A stretch of 64,000 bases of DNA from Shewanella donghaensis (GTDB taxonomy: Bacteria; Pseudomonadota; Gammaproteobacteria; Enterobacterales; Shewanellaceae). Every line of letters begins with the position of its first letter. The first letter of the stretch is position 1. Shown here one piece after another: positions 1 through 8,029 of this stretch. A model generated the notes under the pieces. That model was not told the DNA's origin. It was given only the letters and a program-made list of their open reading frames with translations, and did not search any database. The translations under genes and the position numbers were made by a program. The stretch spans positions 1,612,001 through 1,676,000 of the forward strand of contig NZ_CP041783.1 of assembly GCF_007567505.1 (NCBI RefSeq), given 5' to 3'.

Positions 1-1348
1 GTTTATCCACTAATTTAGGATTAACCACAGAAAGTCGTAACCTTGTAAGGCAAGCATTTAACTCCACGATATTATCTGCCCCACCAAGAGCACTGATCAT
101 TGAACGAAGGCTTTCCTTGTTGCCGTTGTTTTCAGCTTCTAAACGACCTGGTGTTTTTAAGTTGAACGCGACAATACTAACTCTAAATATAATGTAATAA
201 ATAAATCCCGTTAACGGCCCTAAAAACCATATCCAGCTGGTATTTTTAGATTGAGCAAACAGCAAACTAAAATCAATTAAGCCATGTGAAAATACCACAC
301 TGTGTTTTACTTCTAATAGTACACACACGCTGTAAGCTAAACCGGTTAACAATGCATGTATCAAAAACAATAATGGTGCCACAAACATAAATGCAAATTC
401 GATAGGCTCAGTGATACCCGTTAGCCAACTTGCGGTTGCAGCAGATAACATAATGCCAGCAACTCTGTTCCTTTCAGCTTTATCAGCACAACGCCAAATA
501 GCCAACGCTGCTGCTGGTAACCCCCACATTTTTATTAAGTAACCCCCCGCTAAATTTCCAGCCGCTGGATCGCCAGCAAGATAACGGGCAATTTCACCTC
601 TTACTAATTGACCATCATCAAAGTATTGCCCAACTTCTAAATAAAATGGCGCATTCCAAATGTGGTGTAAGCCCAATGGAATAAGGAGTCTTTCAATGGT
701 GCCATACACACCAAAGGCAACAGCAGGATCTTGGTATACGGCCCATAAGGATAAAGAATCGATTCTGTAAGCTAAGTTTGGCCAAATATGCGCCAAGATA
801 AATGCCATCAACATTGAGAATGGAATAATGATTAATGCAGCGCTTCGTTGGCCTTCAAAAAATGAAAACACAGCGGGTAATTTAACGTCCTCACTAACTC
901 GCACGACAAAGCATGTCAACGCACCGACAAATACACCACCAGCAATCCCCGTATCCATGGTTTCAATTCCCCAAATGGGTCTAGAAGGTAATTGATAAAT
1001 CGTGGTAAGTGCCCCCATGGTCGAAACAAAGACCCCAAAACCAAAAACAGCAACAAAAGCGGCGATGCCTTGATCTTTACAAAAGCCAATAGCAATCGCT
1101 ATCGCAAATAGTAACGGCATCATGGTAAAGATTAGATTACCCACATTAGACAGTACAATGGCGAGTTCGGTAGACACAAAAGGTAGAGGATTAGCTGATA
1201 AGCCGAGCATGACGCCCGCAGCGGGTAAAATGGCGATAGGGATTAACAGCGCCTGACTAAGGCGCTGAGCAAATTTAAACCAACGCTGGCTAAATAGCCT
1301 TAGTTGTTTTGAGACTGAGCTACTGCGGTTTTCCAAGTCGTAACCCAT
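1..1348 (-). CDS. ptsG: PTS glucose-type EIICB permease, partial (C-terminus outside window)
   Basis: This is a sugar-transporting EIICB component that imports and phosphorylates glucose or a related hexose across the inner membrane. About 449 codons are visible and the frame runs off the left edge. The EIIC domain shows the family motifs GLHHIWN and TGITEPIEF. Near the edge the EIIB domain begins, with the phosphorylated cysteine in NACLTRLRL. Colinearity with E. coli PtsG (477 residues) suggests only the last 30-40 residues are missing. The first in-frame ATG is at 1348, which overlaps the 3' end of yqcA by 49 bases and lacks a clear ribosome binding site; a TTG at about 1336 is an alternative. 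The sugar could instead be N-acetylglucosamine, but the similarity to PtsG is closer. Confidence 0.85.
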   Translation of the reverse strand, partial: MGYDLENRSSSVSKQLRLFSQRWFKFAQRLSQALLIPIAILPAAGVMLGLSANPLPFVSTELAIVLSNVGNLIFTMMPLLFAIAIAIGFCKDQGIAAFVAVFGFGVFVSTMGALTTIYQLPSRPIWGIETMDTGIAGGVFVGALTCFVVRVSEDVKLPAVFSFFEGQRSAALIIIPFSMLMAFILAHIWPNLAYRIDSLSLWAVYQDPAVAFGVYGTIERLLIPLGLHHIWNAPFYLEVGQYFDDGQLVRGEIARYLAGDPAAGNLAGGYLIKMWGLPAAALAIWRCADKAERNRVAGIMLSAATASWLTGITEPIEFAFMFVAPLLFLIHALLTGLAYSVCVLLEVKHSVVFSHGLIDFSLLFAQSKNTSWIWFLGPLTGFIYYIIFRVSIVAFNLKTPGRLEAENNGNKESLRSMISALGGADNIVELNACLTRLRLSVVNPKLVDK

Positions 1349-1764
1349 TGTGTAGCATCAGTTTCTGGCTCCATTGTTTCACATGCATCAATCTCAAGTC
1401 TTTCAGTAATATTTTTTGCCCCAAGTTCAGTCAATAACTCATCAAACTGTTTGGCGGCACCACAAAAGGTCTCATAACTGGAGTCCCCCAAACCTATGAT
1501 ACTGTACTTTAATTTAGGTAAATAAGGCGCTGCAGAGCGTAACTCATTAAACCAAGATGAAATATCATCAGGCAGATCACCTTGTCCTGTGGTTGATGTC
1601 ACCACGATCAAATACTCATCTTCGGCAGGCACAAAACCTGACAGTTCTGCAGGTTGCACCAGTTTCGTAATGAAGTCTAACTCAGCAATTTTATCAGTAA
1701 GTGTTTCAGCAACAAATTGCGCACTACCGTATACAGTTCCGAACACTAAAGTGACTTTATCCAT
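1300..1764 (-). CDS. yqcA: Flavodoxin YqcA (MioC-like)
   Basis: Short FMN-binding flavodoxin of 154 residues, a cytosolic one-electron carrier. The first strand leads into the phosphate-binding loop (TVYGSA, residues 10-15), followed by the TSTTGQGDLPD loop and the LGDSSYETFCG loop that contact the flavin ring in this fold. It resembles E. coli YqcA (149 residues) more than MioC, especially in TSTTGQGDLP and the C-terminal ETD-WV region. In E. coli yqcA lies next to truC and yqcC, and both lie just upstream here on the same strand, which supports the name. GGAG stands about 11 bases before the ATG. The electron-transfer partner cannot be told from sequence. Confidence 0.87.
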   Translation of the reverse strand: MDKVTLVFGTVYGSAQFVAETLTDKIAELDFITKLVQPAELSGFVPAEDEYLIVVTSTTGQGDLPDDISSWFNELRSAAPYLPKLKYSIIGLGDSSYETFCGAAKQFDELLTELGAKNITERLEIDACETMEPETDATQWVTTWKTAVAQSQNN

Positions 1765-1922
1765 GATATACTTTTCTCCAAGCTAACTGACTTCATTGAT
1801 TAATTCTGCATAATGCCGATTAATTCAAGCTTATAGCTTCACCATACTGTATTCCAGCGCTGGGCTGCAAGTATAAAATACAAACAAAAGTAACAACTTA
1901 TCTAATATCTAAGGTTATTGTT

Positions 1923-2105
1923 ATGCGCCAAGCTAATAGACATAGATTGCTTAAACTGCAACATAAGTCAGCCCACATTAGACGTAATTATTATTTCAGA
2001 TGCGAACAACAAGATACCAGTAAGCCTCTTGCTAAGGTCGATGAGTTTGAAAAGTTGAAAGCATTATTATCAAAGCATGATAAAACACCGTTAAAAGCGA
2101 GCTAA
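1923..2105 (+). CDS. Small basic hypothetical protein, 60 aa
   Basis: A 60-residue, lysine- and arginine-rich protein that I do not recognise. It has no signal peptide, membrane segment or known motif; the N-terminal half is strongly basic (RHRLLKLQHK) and the C-terminal half looks helical. AAGG stands about 8 bases before the ATG, and a strong hairpin with a T-run follows within 15 bases of the stop, so it looks like a complete stand-alone gene. It runs against yqcA and truC, which are on the other strand. The small size and lack of family assignment keep confidence moderate. Confidence 0.5.
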   Translation: MRQANRHRLLKLQHKSAHIRRNYYFRCEQQDTSKPLAKVDEFEKLKALLSKHDKTPLKAS

Positions 2106-2116
2106 TTTAACGCGAT

Positions 2117-2155
2117 AAAAAATCGTAACGTAAATTGTGACGTTACGATTTTTAT
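2117..2155 (+). terminator. Intrinsic terminator after the 60-aa gene
   Basis: Perfect inverted repeat (AAATCGTAACG / CGTTACGATTT) with a 10-base loop and a T-run to the right; A-rich flank on the left means it can also act for truC reading the other way. Confidence 0.8.
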
Positions 2156-2236
2156 TTATCGCTTTAGAATTATATCTAATCTCATTTCAGTCATTTATGA
2201 CAAGTCGGTTATAAGCTTCGAAAAAAGTAGCTATCT

Positions 2237-3118
2237 CTATGAAATCAGCATTGATGGATTAGCAGCCAGTGATTCTTCATCCCAACCAAATTGTTCAAAT
2301 ATTGTCAGCCACTCTTGTTCTAATTCTGTTTCAATGTGCATTTTCTCGAGTGTCACCGGATGAGTAAAGCGGATTGACTTTGCAATTAACCATAGTCGAT
2401 TAATCTCAAAGTGCGATCTAAAGAATTTATTTTGTTTACCGTCACCATGGGTGGTATCGCCAATGATTGGGTGGCGTAAATGCGCCATATGTCTTCTTAA
2501 TTGATGCTTACGGCCTGTTTGAGGCGTAAGGTTGAGTAAACAAAAACGACTAGTAGGATAGCGACCAGAACTAAAGGGAATTTCACTATTGAGTAATGGT
2601 TTGTAATCAGTCACAGCCTCTTGAGGCGGCTTATCTTTATTCGCTTTTTTGTCAGCAACATCATCTAGCTCGATTTTTAATGCATAATCTAGTCGACCCG
2701 CTTCCTGCATATTTCCGCGAACCAATGCAATATACTCTTTAGTCACTTGATGATGTTCAAACTGTTCACACAATCCTCTTGCAACCTCGCTACTTTTAGC
2801 AAATATCAGCACGCCTGATGTAGGCCTGTCTAATCGATGTACAGGAAAGACATGACAACCAACTAGATCACGAGTTAACTGCATAGCAAAAAAACGCTCT
2901 TTTCGCGCAAGGTAACTACGATGAACTAATAAACCAGCAGGTTTGTGGATAACAACAATATGTTCATCTTCAAAAAGAATCTCCAATTCAGGTGGTTGTT
3001 CATCTTCTGAATTCTCTGCTGAATTGCCTTCTAAGCTAGCTTCAATGACTTGGTCAAACTCTTCTGTCAGCAAAGCTTCTTCACTGTCAGATATTTTTAC
3101 GTATTCATCATCATTCAT
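2237..3118 (-). CDS. truC: tRNA pseudouridine(65) synthase TruC
   Basis: RluA-family pseudouridine synthase that modifies U65 in tRNA. The catalytic loop reads HRLDRPTSGV with its Asp, and the downstream motifs TGRKHQLRRH and HPIIGDTTHG are typical of TruC. There is an acidic N-terminal extension of about 45 residues before the family start (LEILFEDEHIVVIHKP). The ATG at 3118 is chosen because GGTGA stands 8 bases upstream and the yqcC stop lies directly before it; a GTG at 3130, overlapping yqcC, is the alternative. Translational coupling with yqcC is likely. The acidic extension is longer than in E. coli TruC. Confidence 0.88.
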   Translation of the reverse strand: MNDDEYVKISDSEEALLTEEFDQVIEASLEGNSAENSEDEQPPELEILFEDEHIVVIHKPAGLLVHRSYLARKERFFAMQLTRDLVGCHVFPVHRLDRPTSGVLIFAKSSEVARGLCEQFEHHQVTKEYIALVRGNMQEAGRLDYALKIELDDVADKKANKDKPPQEAVTDYKPLLNSEIPFSSGRYPTSRFCLLNLTPQTGRKHQLRRHMAHLRHPIIGDTTHGDGKQNKFFRSHFEINRLWLIAKSIRFTHPVTLEKMHIETELEQEWLTIFEQFGWDEESLAANPSMLIS

Positions 3119-3119
3119 A

Positions 3120-3437
3120 TTATTGCTCACCCAATAAGGTATCTAATTCAGCTAGTAATCCGATCAAACCAATAAGGTCTTTTCGTTGACTCCATACATG
3201 AGCAGCCATAGGCGCTAAAGCAATTTTAGAAGGCAAAACTTGATGACTCATAATTAACTGCTTCATTTTTTTGATAAAGATAAATTGTATCCATTGCTCA
3301 AAAGGCAGAGTGTCACAAGCAAAAGGAGAAGTACTAGCAAGTGCTTTGGCTGAAGGGGCATTCGCTGACCATAAGCCAGTATCTTTGAGTTTTTGTTCTA
3401 TCAGAATTAAATATTGTTCTGTTTTAATATACGGCAT
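3120..3437 (-). CDS. yqcC: YqcC family protein
   Basis: Small cytosolic protein of 105 residues from the YqcC (DUF446) family, which folds as a helical bundle and has no settled function. The pattern FEQWIQFIFIKKM in the middle and IALAPMAAHVW towards the end are family signatures. It directly precedes truC, with the stop next to the truC start; the same yqcC-truC-yqcA order occurs in E. coli. The conserved link suggests a role near tRNA modification, but nothing in the sequence shows that. Confidence 0.82.
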   Translation of the reverse strand: MPYIKTEQYLILIEQKLKDTGLWSANAPSAKALASTSPFACDTLPFEQWIQFIFIKKMKQLIMSHQVLPSKIALAPMAAHVWSQRKDLIGLIGLLAELDTLLGEQ

Positions 3438-3557
3438 AACTGCAGATTATCGCTCACACAAATTTGAAAATAACACGGTTGTTTATGTGACTAATTATAT
3501 CATCAGGAGGCAGTTAACCCTATAATACGCTCAAGTTAATCGCTATATAAAAACATC

Positions 3558-4586
3558 ATGACCCAACTCGAAACCCTAAGTGAATTTTTAGACACCGCTA
3601 ATACTCAATTTCAAGTTTATGATTTAGGCCGCAGAGTCGAAAATATCGATATGATGCTGTTTAATCAAATTGAAGCATTGAAAACCCCTTATCCTTTTCC
3701 CACTCAGGGACATGCGCAATTTGCCATCGTATTTTGGCGAGAAGACCAACAACCCTTTATTTGGTTTTTAAAACTTCCACTTGATGAACAAGGTTTGTTG
3801 TCTCCAGCGCAGCGAAGTCAATTCATTAAAATGATTTTAGAGGCTTTAGGGCAAGATCCAACTAAAGCAATAAGTGATGAAGAACAAGAGCGATATGCTA
3901 ATCATCCTTTTAGCTTTAAGCCTAGCCAGGAGAAGCTCGCATTATTTAATGCCTTAGTTAAACGTCAACTCAGTCAGCAACCTTCTGTTCAATATCAATT
4001 TGCTGCAGCTTATTTTGCGCAATTATTATCAAGCCCTCAAACAAACGATGACGCTTGGCAGCAACTTGGCCTTCAAGGTATTGCGGATGTCTGTGTCCGC
4101 CTTGAGCTGCATGATCACACCGCACAAATCAATGCCGCTTTTGAGTTTGCACCAGTAGAAGTGCAAGCTGCAATTTGCCAATGCCTAGAGCATGTCAGCA
4201 TTGATGACTGTTTAGCCGAAACCTTGTTTGAAAAGCTATCTCAAGCACCAATTGAGCATAAGCATATCTACCTTAGAGCACTCGCTTCAAAACCAGAGTT
4301 AACCCAAAAAGCGATAAAATTATTGATTAAGTACCAACAACTTGATGAAAACCTATTAATTACCATTGCTGCAAGAAACTGGTTAGCATTAAAAGATGAT
4401 GAAACTCGCAAACTTTATCTAGAAGTTTTAGCAAATCAACCACAAATCTTCTTTAACCAAGTATTTGCTGATATCGTGTCTATACCTAGTCTACGCCAAC
4501 CGTTATTGCTTGAGTTAAGAAACACTGAGCGAAGTGAAAAGCTTTCAGCGGCCATTGGCGGTTTATTTAAGGCAGTCAGCAAATGA
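3558..4586 (+). CDS. DUF3549 family protein
   Basis: Soluble protein of 342 residues matching the DUF3549 family found in Shewanella, Vibrio and relatives. No catalytic motif is visible. The N-terminal 110 residues (YDLGRRVENID, IVFWRED) form a compact mixed domain; the rest is rich in paired helices resembling HEAT-type repeats (AAICQCLEHVSIDDCLAETLFEKL and similar), which often serve in protein binding. The stop overlaps the start of the DUF3301 gene as ATGA, so the two are translationally coupled and probably act together. Function unknown. Confidence 0.75.
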   Translation: MTQLETLSEFLDTANTQFQVYDLGRRVENIDMMLFNQIEALKTPYPFPTQGHAQFAIVFWREDQQPFIWFLKLPLDEQGLLSPAQRSQFIKMILEALGQDPTKAISDEEQERYANHPFSFKPSQEKLALFNALVKRQLSQQPSVQYQFAAAYFAQLLSSPQTNDDAWQQLGLQGIADVCVRLELHDHTAQINAAFEFAPVEVQAAICQCLEHVSIDDCLAETLFEKLSQAPIEHKHIYLRALASKPELTQKAIKLLIKYQQLDENLLITIAARNWLALKDDETRKLYLEVLANQPQIFFNQVFADIVSIPSLRQPLLLELRNTERSEKLSAAIGGLFKAVSK

Positions 4587-4969
4587 TGTCAGATTTTATT
4601 TTAATCGTAGCGGTTGTCGTTATTGCTGCATTTTTTTGGCAATTACGACAAATGGCAGAGATTAGTCGTATGTATGCAGAAAACGCTTGTGGCAAACAAA
4701 AAGTGCAACTTCTTGCTATTGCGATGGAATCGGCGAGACCCAGTTTTGGTGGTACAACAGGCCTTTGTTGGCGAGCTAAATTCATGTTTGAATTCAGCAC
4801 CGATGGTATGAATCAATATCGAGCACATATCCACATGCACGGTAAGAAAATAGAGAAAATCAATTGGCCTATTTTCCCAGAACCGGAGTGGATGGATGCC
4901 CCGATGGCAAAAGGAAAATTTGGTGGATGTGGCGGTGTGTCTAGCTGTAATACAGGAAAATGTAAGTAA
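4583..4969 (+). CDS. DUF3301 single-pass membrane protein
   Basis: Protein of 128 residues with one N-terminal membrane anchor (residues 4-20, FILIVAVVVIAAFFWQL) followed by a cytosolic domain of the DUF3301 family. Conserved features include the ACGKQKVQLL and LCWRAKFMFEFS stretches. The C-terminal tail is rich in glycine and cysteine (GGCGGVSSCNTGKC), which could bind metal or form disulfides; this is inference. It starts inside the stop codon of the DUF3549 gene (ATGA), showing an operon. Confidence 0.75.
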   Translation: MMSDFILIVAVVVIAAFFWQLRQMAEISRMYAENACGKQKVQLLAIAMESARPSFGGTTGLCWRAKFMFEFSTDGMNQYRAHIHMHGKKIEKINWPIFPEPEWMDAPMAKGKFGGCGGVSSCNTGKCK

Positions 4970-5061
4970 GTTATCATCAATGAGATAACGCTACCCCGCA
5001 AGTTCAGCAATGATATTGTTGAACTGAGAATACCAATTTTTACTCTTTTTGAAGCTTCAGC

Positions 5062-5663
5062 CAAAAGAAAGACCGCGACAATAAATTGTCGCGGTCTCTT
5101 GTACTTTTGTTAAGCCATCCAGCTATTTTTGTGCTCCCTGCACCATCCATGCGTCTAACTTGCTCCCTGCGCTATCCTTATTCAATCCTTGATATTCCTT
5201 GTACACTTAAGTACTGTCCCTCTTACTCGATTATCCCTTGACCGAGCCTGCTCAAATCCTTAAGCGTGTCCTTTAATTCATCCTTGGTTTTCTTCCATGA
5301 CGTCCTTGAATCAATTTATGCATCCAATGCATTCACCATATTCCTTTATGGCGTAAATCCTTTTATTGATGTCCAAATTTGGATAAAGTAATCATTCTTC
5401 CATAAAATACAGTCAATACTGATAGTGAAATCCATTTTCACTCTTCTCATCAAAATGCCACAATCCTTAGTGTTCATCTGTGAGTCACTGTAAATATATT
5501 ACTTTATACTGCTTACGATTTAATGGTTTTTAATCATCCTGATTAGCACTTCAATCGTAACGCTTCATCCTGAAATAAATCATCACAACAAACTATTGTG
5601 AAAGATATTACTTAAAATCCTGTAAACAACTTCAACACATCCTGTGCTAGTTTGCTTCCTTGG
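5062..5663 (-). ncRNA. csrB: CsrB/CsrC-type CsrA-sequestering RNA (copy 1)
   Basis: No protein gene fits this stretch. On the minus strand about 25 GGA motifs occur in roughly 550 bases, many as AAGGA, CAGGATG or CAGGGAG and several within short hairpins. That density and spacing is the hallmark of CsrB/RsmZ RNAs, whose GGA loops bind and titrate the regulator CsrA. A TATAAT box at 5670-5675 sets a start near 5663, and the strong terminator at 5064-5097 sets the end, giving about 600 nt, longer than E. coli CsrB (369 nt). A Gac-type palindrome lies about 170 bases upstream. The csrB/csrC label for each copy is arbitrary. Confidence 0.82.
5064..5097 (-). terminator. Terminator of the first Csr-type RNA
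   Basis: Perfect 11-bp GC-rich stem (AGACCGCGACA / TGTCGCGGTCT) with a 6-base loop. On the minus strand it is followed by TTTCTTTT. Confidence 0.88.
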
Positions 5664-5669
5664 GGACTA

Positions 5670-5675
5670 TTATAG
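5670..5675 (-). promoter_or_regulatory. -10 box of Csr-type RNA copy 1
   Basis: A perfect TATAAT on the minus strand, about 7 bases before the first GGA-containing segment. No good -35 box is visible 17 bases upstream, as expected for a promoter that needs an activator such as UvrY/GacA. Confidence 0.6.
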
Positions 5676-5830
5676 TGCAACTTGTAATACATAAGTATGC
5701 ACCTACAGTCACACCACAATCATGCAACACTCACCGCACCATCAAAAAAACATCAAAACTTTCAAAAACAAGTAGTTAAAAAAACAACAAAACTAAAGTC
5801 GTTAACTAAAGCGATAAATCTCACACCTCT

Positions 5831-5848
5831 TGTGAGATATGTCGCACA
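5831..5848 (-). promoter_or_regulatory. Gac-box-like UvrY/GacA site upstream of Csr-type RNA copy 1
   Basis: Near-palindrome TGTGAG-N6-CGCACA, one base off the TGTRAG-N6-CTYACA pattern bound by GacA/UvrY response regulators upstream of csrB/rsmZ genes. It lies about 170 bases upstream of the deduced start, the distance typical for these RNAs. Confidence 0.65.
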
Positions 5849-5944
5849 CAAGAGCAAGGTATAAAGGAAGTTTGGCCTGATATCACATTTACATATTTAA
5901 CATATGTAAATTTTACATATGCATATTTCACTTAGACTAGATGT

Positions 5945-5978
5945 AAAAAAGCGCAACCCTAATAAATTAGGATTGCGC
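5945..5978 (-). terminator. Terminator of the second Csr-type RNA
   Basis: 12-bp stem (GCGCAATCCTAA / TTAGGGTTGCGC on the minus strand, with one T-G wobble pair) and a 4-base loop, followed by six T on the minus strand. Confidence 0.88.
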
Positions 5979-6405
5979 CGATTTTACGCTATGTTAGCCA
6001 TCCTGCTAAATTATGCTCCCTGCTCCATCCATGCGACTAAGTGCTCCTTGCTCCTTCAATCCCTGCGACTCAATTTCCTTGTATTTAAGCTTACGCTTCA
6101 TACTTGAGCTTTCATTCCTTTGAATCAGTCTGTCCGTTTGACTGAGCGTCTTACTCCTAAAATACCATCCTAGTATTGTGCATCCTGCAATCCTTCATCA
6201 TCCTGATGATGGTGTCTTCCTTGTTTCAGTTAATCCTTAACTGAGCTCATGCCCATTCCTTGAGCGTGTCCTGACTTCATCCTGAATTAGTTTTATTGAG
6301 AGTTGTTCATCCTGAATAACTCTCATGAATAAGTTCGACCGAATGTTAAATTAACACTTCATCCTGAAATGTATTTTTACGGCTTTTGCTAAGCAAAAAT
6401 GACTA
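5945..6405 (-). ncRNA. csrC: CsrB/CsrC-type CsrA-sequestering RNA (copy 2)
   Basis: A second minus-strand stretch with about 22 GGA motifs in roughly 400 bases, including at least six CAGGATG heptamers, the preferred CsrA site. It ends in the terminator at 5945-5978. The 5' end is uncertain: a motif (AATAGTC) shared with the start region of copy 1 places it near 6400, but no good -10 box is seen. A near-perfect Gac-type palindrome stands at 6632-6649. It lies upstream of copy 1 in the same direction with its own terminator and activator site, so the two look like separate transcription units. Confidence 0.8.
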
Positions 6406-6631
6406 TTCACAATAAGTGCATCATTAAACAAAACATCTTGTTTTATTCATGTTGCGACTCAATGAATTTATTTTAAGTGAAATAAGGAAAGGAAAAACAG
6501 ATAAAACATAATGAAACAAAAAATTCACAAATGAATATTTATAAAAATTTTCATAACATCATGTATTAAAATGATAAATAAATATAACCAGAGAGAATGT
6601 AGACGAAGTAAAGATAGATTACCTACAAGCA

Positions 6632-6649
6632 TGTGAGATAAGTCTCACA
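6632..6649 (-). promoter_or_regulatory. Gac-box-like UvrY/GacA site upstream of Csr-type RNA copy 2
   Basis: TGTGAG-N6-CTCACA, a palindrome with perfect 6-bp arms, about 230 bases upstream of the second RNA. It resembles the site before copy 1 (both contain TGTGAGATA). Between it and the RNA the DNA is very AT-rich. Confidence 0.68.
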
Positions 6650-6672
6650 CACTAAGGTTATAGATGTCTTGG

Positions 6673-6987
6673 TTAAAACTTGTTAAAAATAATTTTCTTT
6701 AACATTTGTGCAAACATAACCCAGTCAGCTAAGAAGCTATAAATAGGATACTCAAATGTTGCAGGTCTATTTTTTTCAAAAACAAAGTGTCCAACCCATG
6801 CAAAGCCATAACCAATGACGGGAATAAATAACAGTTGCCACCATTGTTGATTAAATAGCGTGAACAAAAGTAGCAACACAATTAATCCTGAACCAATGTA
6901 ATGCAAGCGTCGACACACTAGATTCTGATGTTGTGACAAATAGAAAGGGTAAAATGATTTAAAGTCTTGATATTGTTTATCAGCCAT
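6673..6987 (-). CDS. Mpo1-like (DUF962) membrane protein
   Basis: Small inner-membrane protein of 104 residues in the DUF962/Mpo1 family. Yeast Mpo1 is a dioxygenase that alpha-oxidises 2-hydroxy fatty acids and uses conserved histidines. The family signature is visible: FYPFYLSQHQN near the N-terminus, then RRLHYIGSG, two hydrophobic segments (residues 34-45 and 49-65), VGHFVFEKNRPATF with its histidine, and a C-terminal hydrophobic stretch. Bacterial members are uncharacterised, so the enzymatic role is inferred from the family only. It follows the GNAT gene by 13 bases and is probably co-transcribed with it. Confidence 0.8.
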   Translation of the reverse strand: MADKQYQDFKSFYPFYLSQHQNLVCRRLHYIGSGLIVLLLLFTLFNQQWWQLLFIPVIGYGFAWVGHFVFEKNRPATFEYPIYSFLADWVMFAQMLKKIIFNKF

Positions 6988-7000
6988 TTATCTTCCTTGT

Positions 7001-7675
7001 TTATTTACTTTGATAAGTAAGAATTTCACCATCAACTGTGCCAATGGTTTGATCAGTTAAATGGCTGAAACCTTCACGAATAAATAGTGCTGAATGCTTA
7101 GGGTTATTCACAAATACACCAATACCATTAAGTTCAAGTTGATCATCACACCAGCTTAATACCGCTTGAATTAGCTTAGCCCCATTGCCTTTTCCTTGCT
7201 CTGTTGTCCCTAAAGCAATGAATTGCAAAATCCCATATTGCTTACTTGGCAAGCTTTCCAAAATGGTATGTTCTTTTTTAATGAAAGCCTGAGTGGAGTT
7301 CCAACCTGTACCTAGCACCATTTTTAAGCGCCAGTGCCAATAACGACTTTCACCAAGGGGCACTTGATGTGTAATCACGCAAGCAACACCAATTAATCGC
7401 TTACCATCAAACCAACCAATTAGTGGCTGCTCTTGTTGCCATAGTTCGGTAAGTTCTTCTCTAATAGCCGCCCTAAGCTTTTGCTCGTAATTTACTTGAT
7501 TAGTGGTGGCTAACGCTTCAACAAAGAAAGGGTCATCATGGTAAGCATTGTAGATAATCGAGGCTGCGACTCTAAGATCCTCAGCAGTTAAATAGACTGC
7601 TCTTTTATCTTCCAAATTCGGCTGTTCCACAGTCGATGGATTCAAACTCGGTTGCGCCACAGGATTATTTTCCAT
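7001..7675 (-). CDS. GNAT family N-acetyltransferase
   Basis: Cytosolic GNAT-fold protein of 224 residues. The acetyl-CoA pyrophosphate-binding motif is readable as GTTEQGKGNGAKL (a variant of Q/R-x-x-G-x-G/A), followed by the typical strand and helix GIGVFVNNPKHSALFIREGF. The N-terminal 30 residues are polar and probably disordered. The substrate cannot be predicted; the FFVEALATTNQV start region is like that of acyltransferases found beside lipid genes, but that is weak. It precedes the Mpo1-like gene in the same direction. Confidence 0.78.
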   Translation of the reverse strand: MENNPVAQPSLNPSTVEQPNLEDKRAVYLTAEDLRVAASIIYNAYHDDPFFVEALATTNQVNYEQKLRAAIREELTELWQQEQPLIGWFDGKRLIGVACVITHQVPLGESRYWHWRLKMVLGTGWNSTQAFIKKEHTILESLPSKQYGILQFIALGTTEQGKGNGAKLIQAVLSWCDDQLELNGIGVFVNNPKHSALFIREGFSHLTDQTIGTVDGEILTYQSK

Positions 7676-7798
7676 TTTGTCACTCTTAACTCGTCAAGTT
7701 GATACTCTCAACTTAACAACTTTGAAACATATTGCAATTTAAATAGAGTCACCTAACCTTAGTAAGATGTATATCAATCATTGGCAGGGGTTAAGCGC

Positions 7799-8029
7799 AT
7801 GGATACAACAACAGCGACACTGGAACATTTGTTTCAGCAACTAGGATTAGGCTCATCTGAAGAAAGTATTACACTATTTATTGAGCAACATGAAATACCA
7901 AAAAACATCGCTATTTCACAGGCCACATTCTGGAATGAAGCACAAAAACATTTTTTGGAAGAAGCATTAAATGAAGACGCCCAGTGGTCTGAATTAATTG
8001 ACCAACTGGACGTATTATTAAGAAGTTAA
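7799..8029 (+). CDS. DUF2789 family protein
   Basis: Small acidic cytosolic protein, 76 residues from the ATG at 7799, of the DUF2789 family. Family features are MDTTTATLEHLFQQLGL at the start, the central IEQHEIP segment and the acidic NEDAQWSELIDQLD end. The ATG is preferred over an in-frame TTG at 7781 because AGGGG lies about 8 bases before it and the family begins MDT. It converges on the DUF3192 lipoprotein gene and overlaps its stop by 4 bases. Function unknown. Confidence 0.75.
   Translation: MDTTTATLEHLFQQLGLGSSEESITLFIEQHEIPKNIAISQATFWNEAQKHFLEEALNEDAQWSELIDQLDVLLRS

Noticed and set aside
5919..6107. A short plus-strand reading frame of 62 codons in the gap
   Set aside because: It crosses the terminator of the second RNA, has no ribosome binding site and biased composition; it is a chance frame opposite the RNA.
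4990..6420. The short TCCTT/CATCCTG repeats in the gap looked like a CRISPR or intergenic repeat array
   Set aside because: Units are not of constant length or spacing and there are no direct repeats of 25-35 bases with unique spacers. On the opposite strand they read as GGA motifs, which fits Csr-type RNAs.
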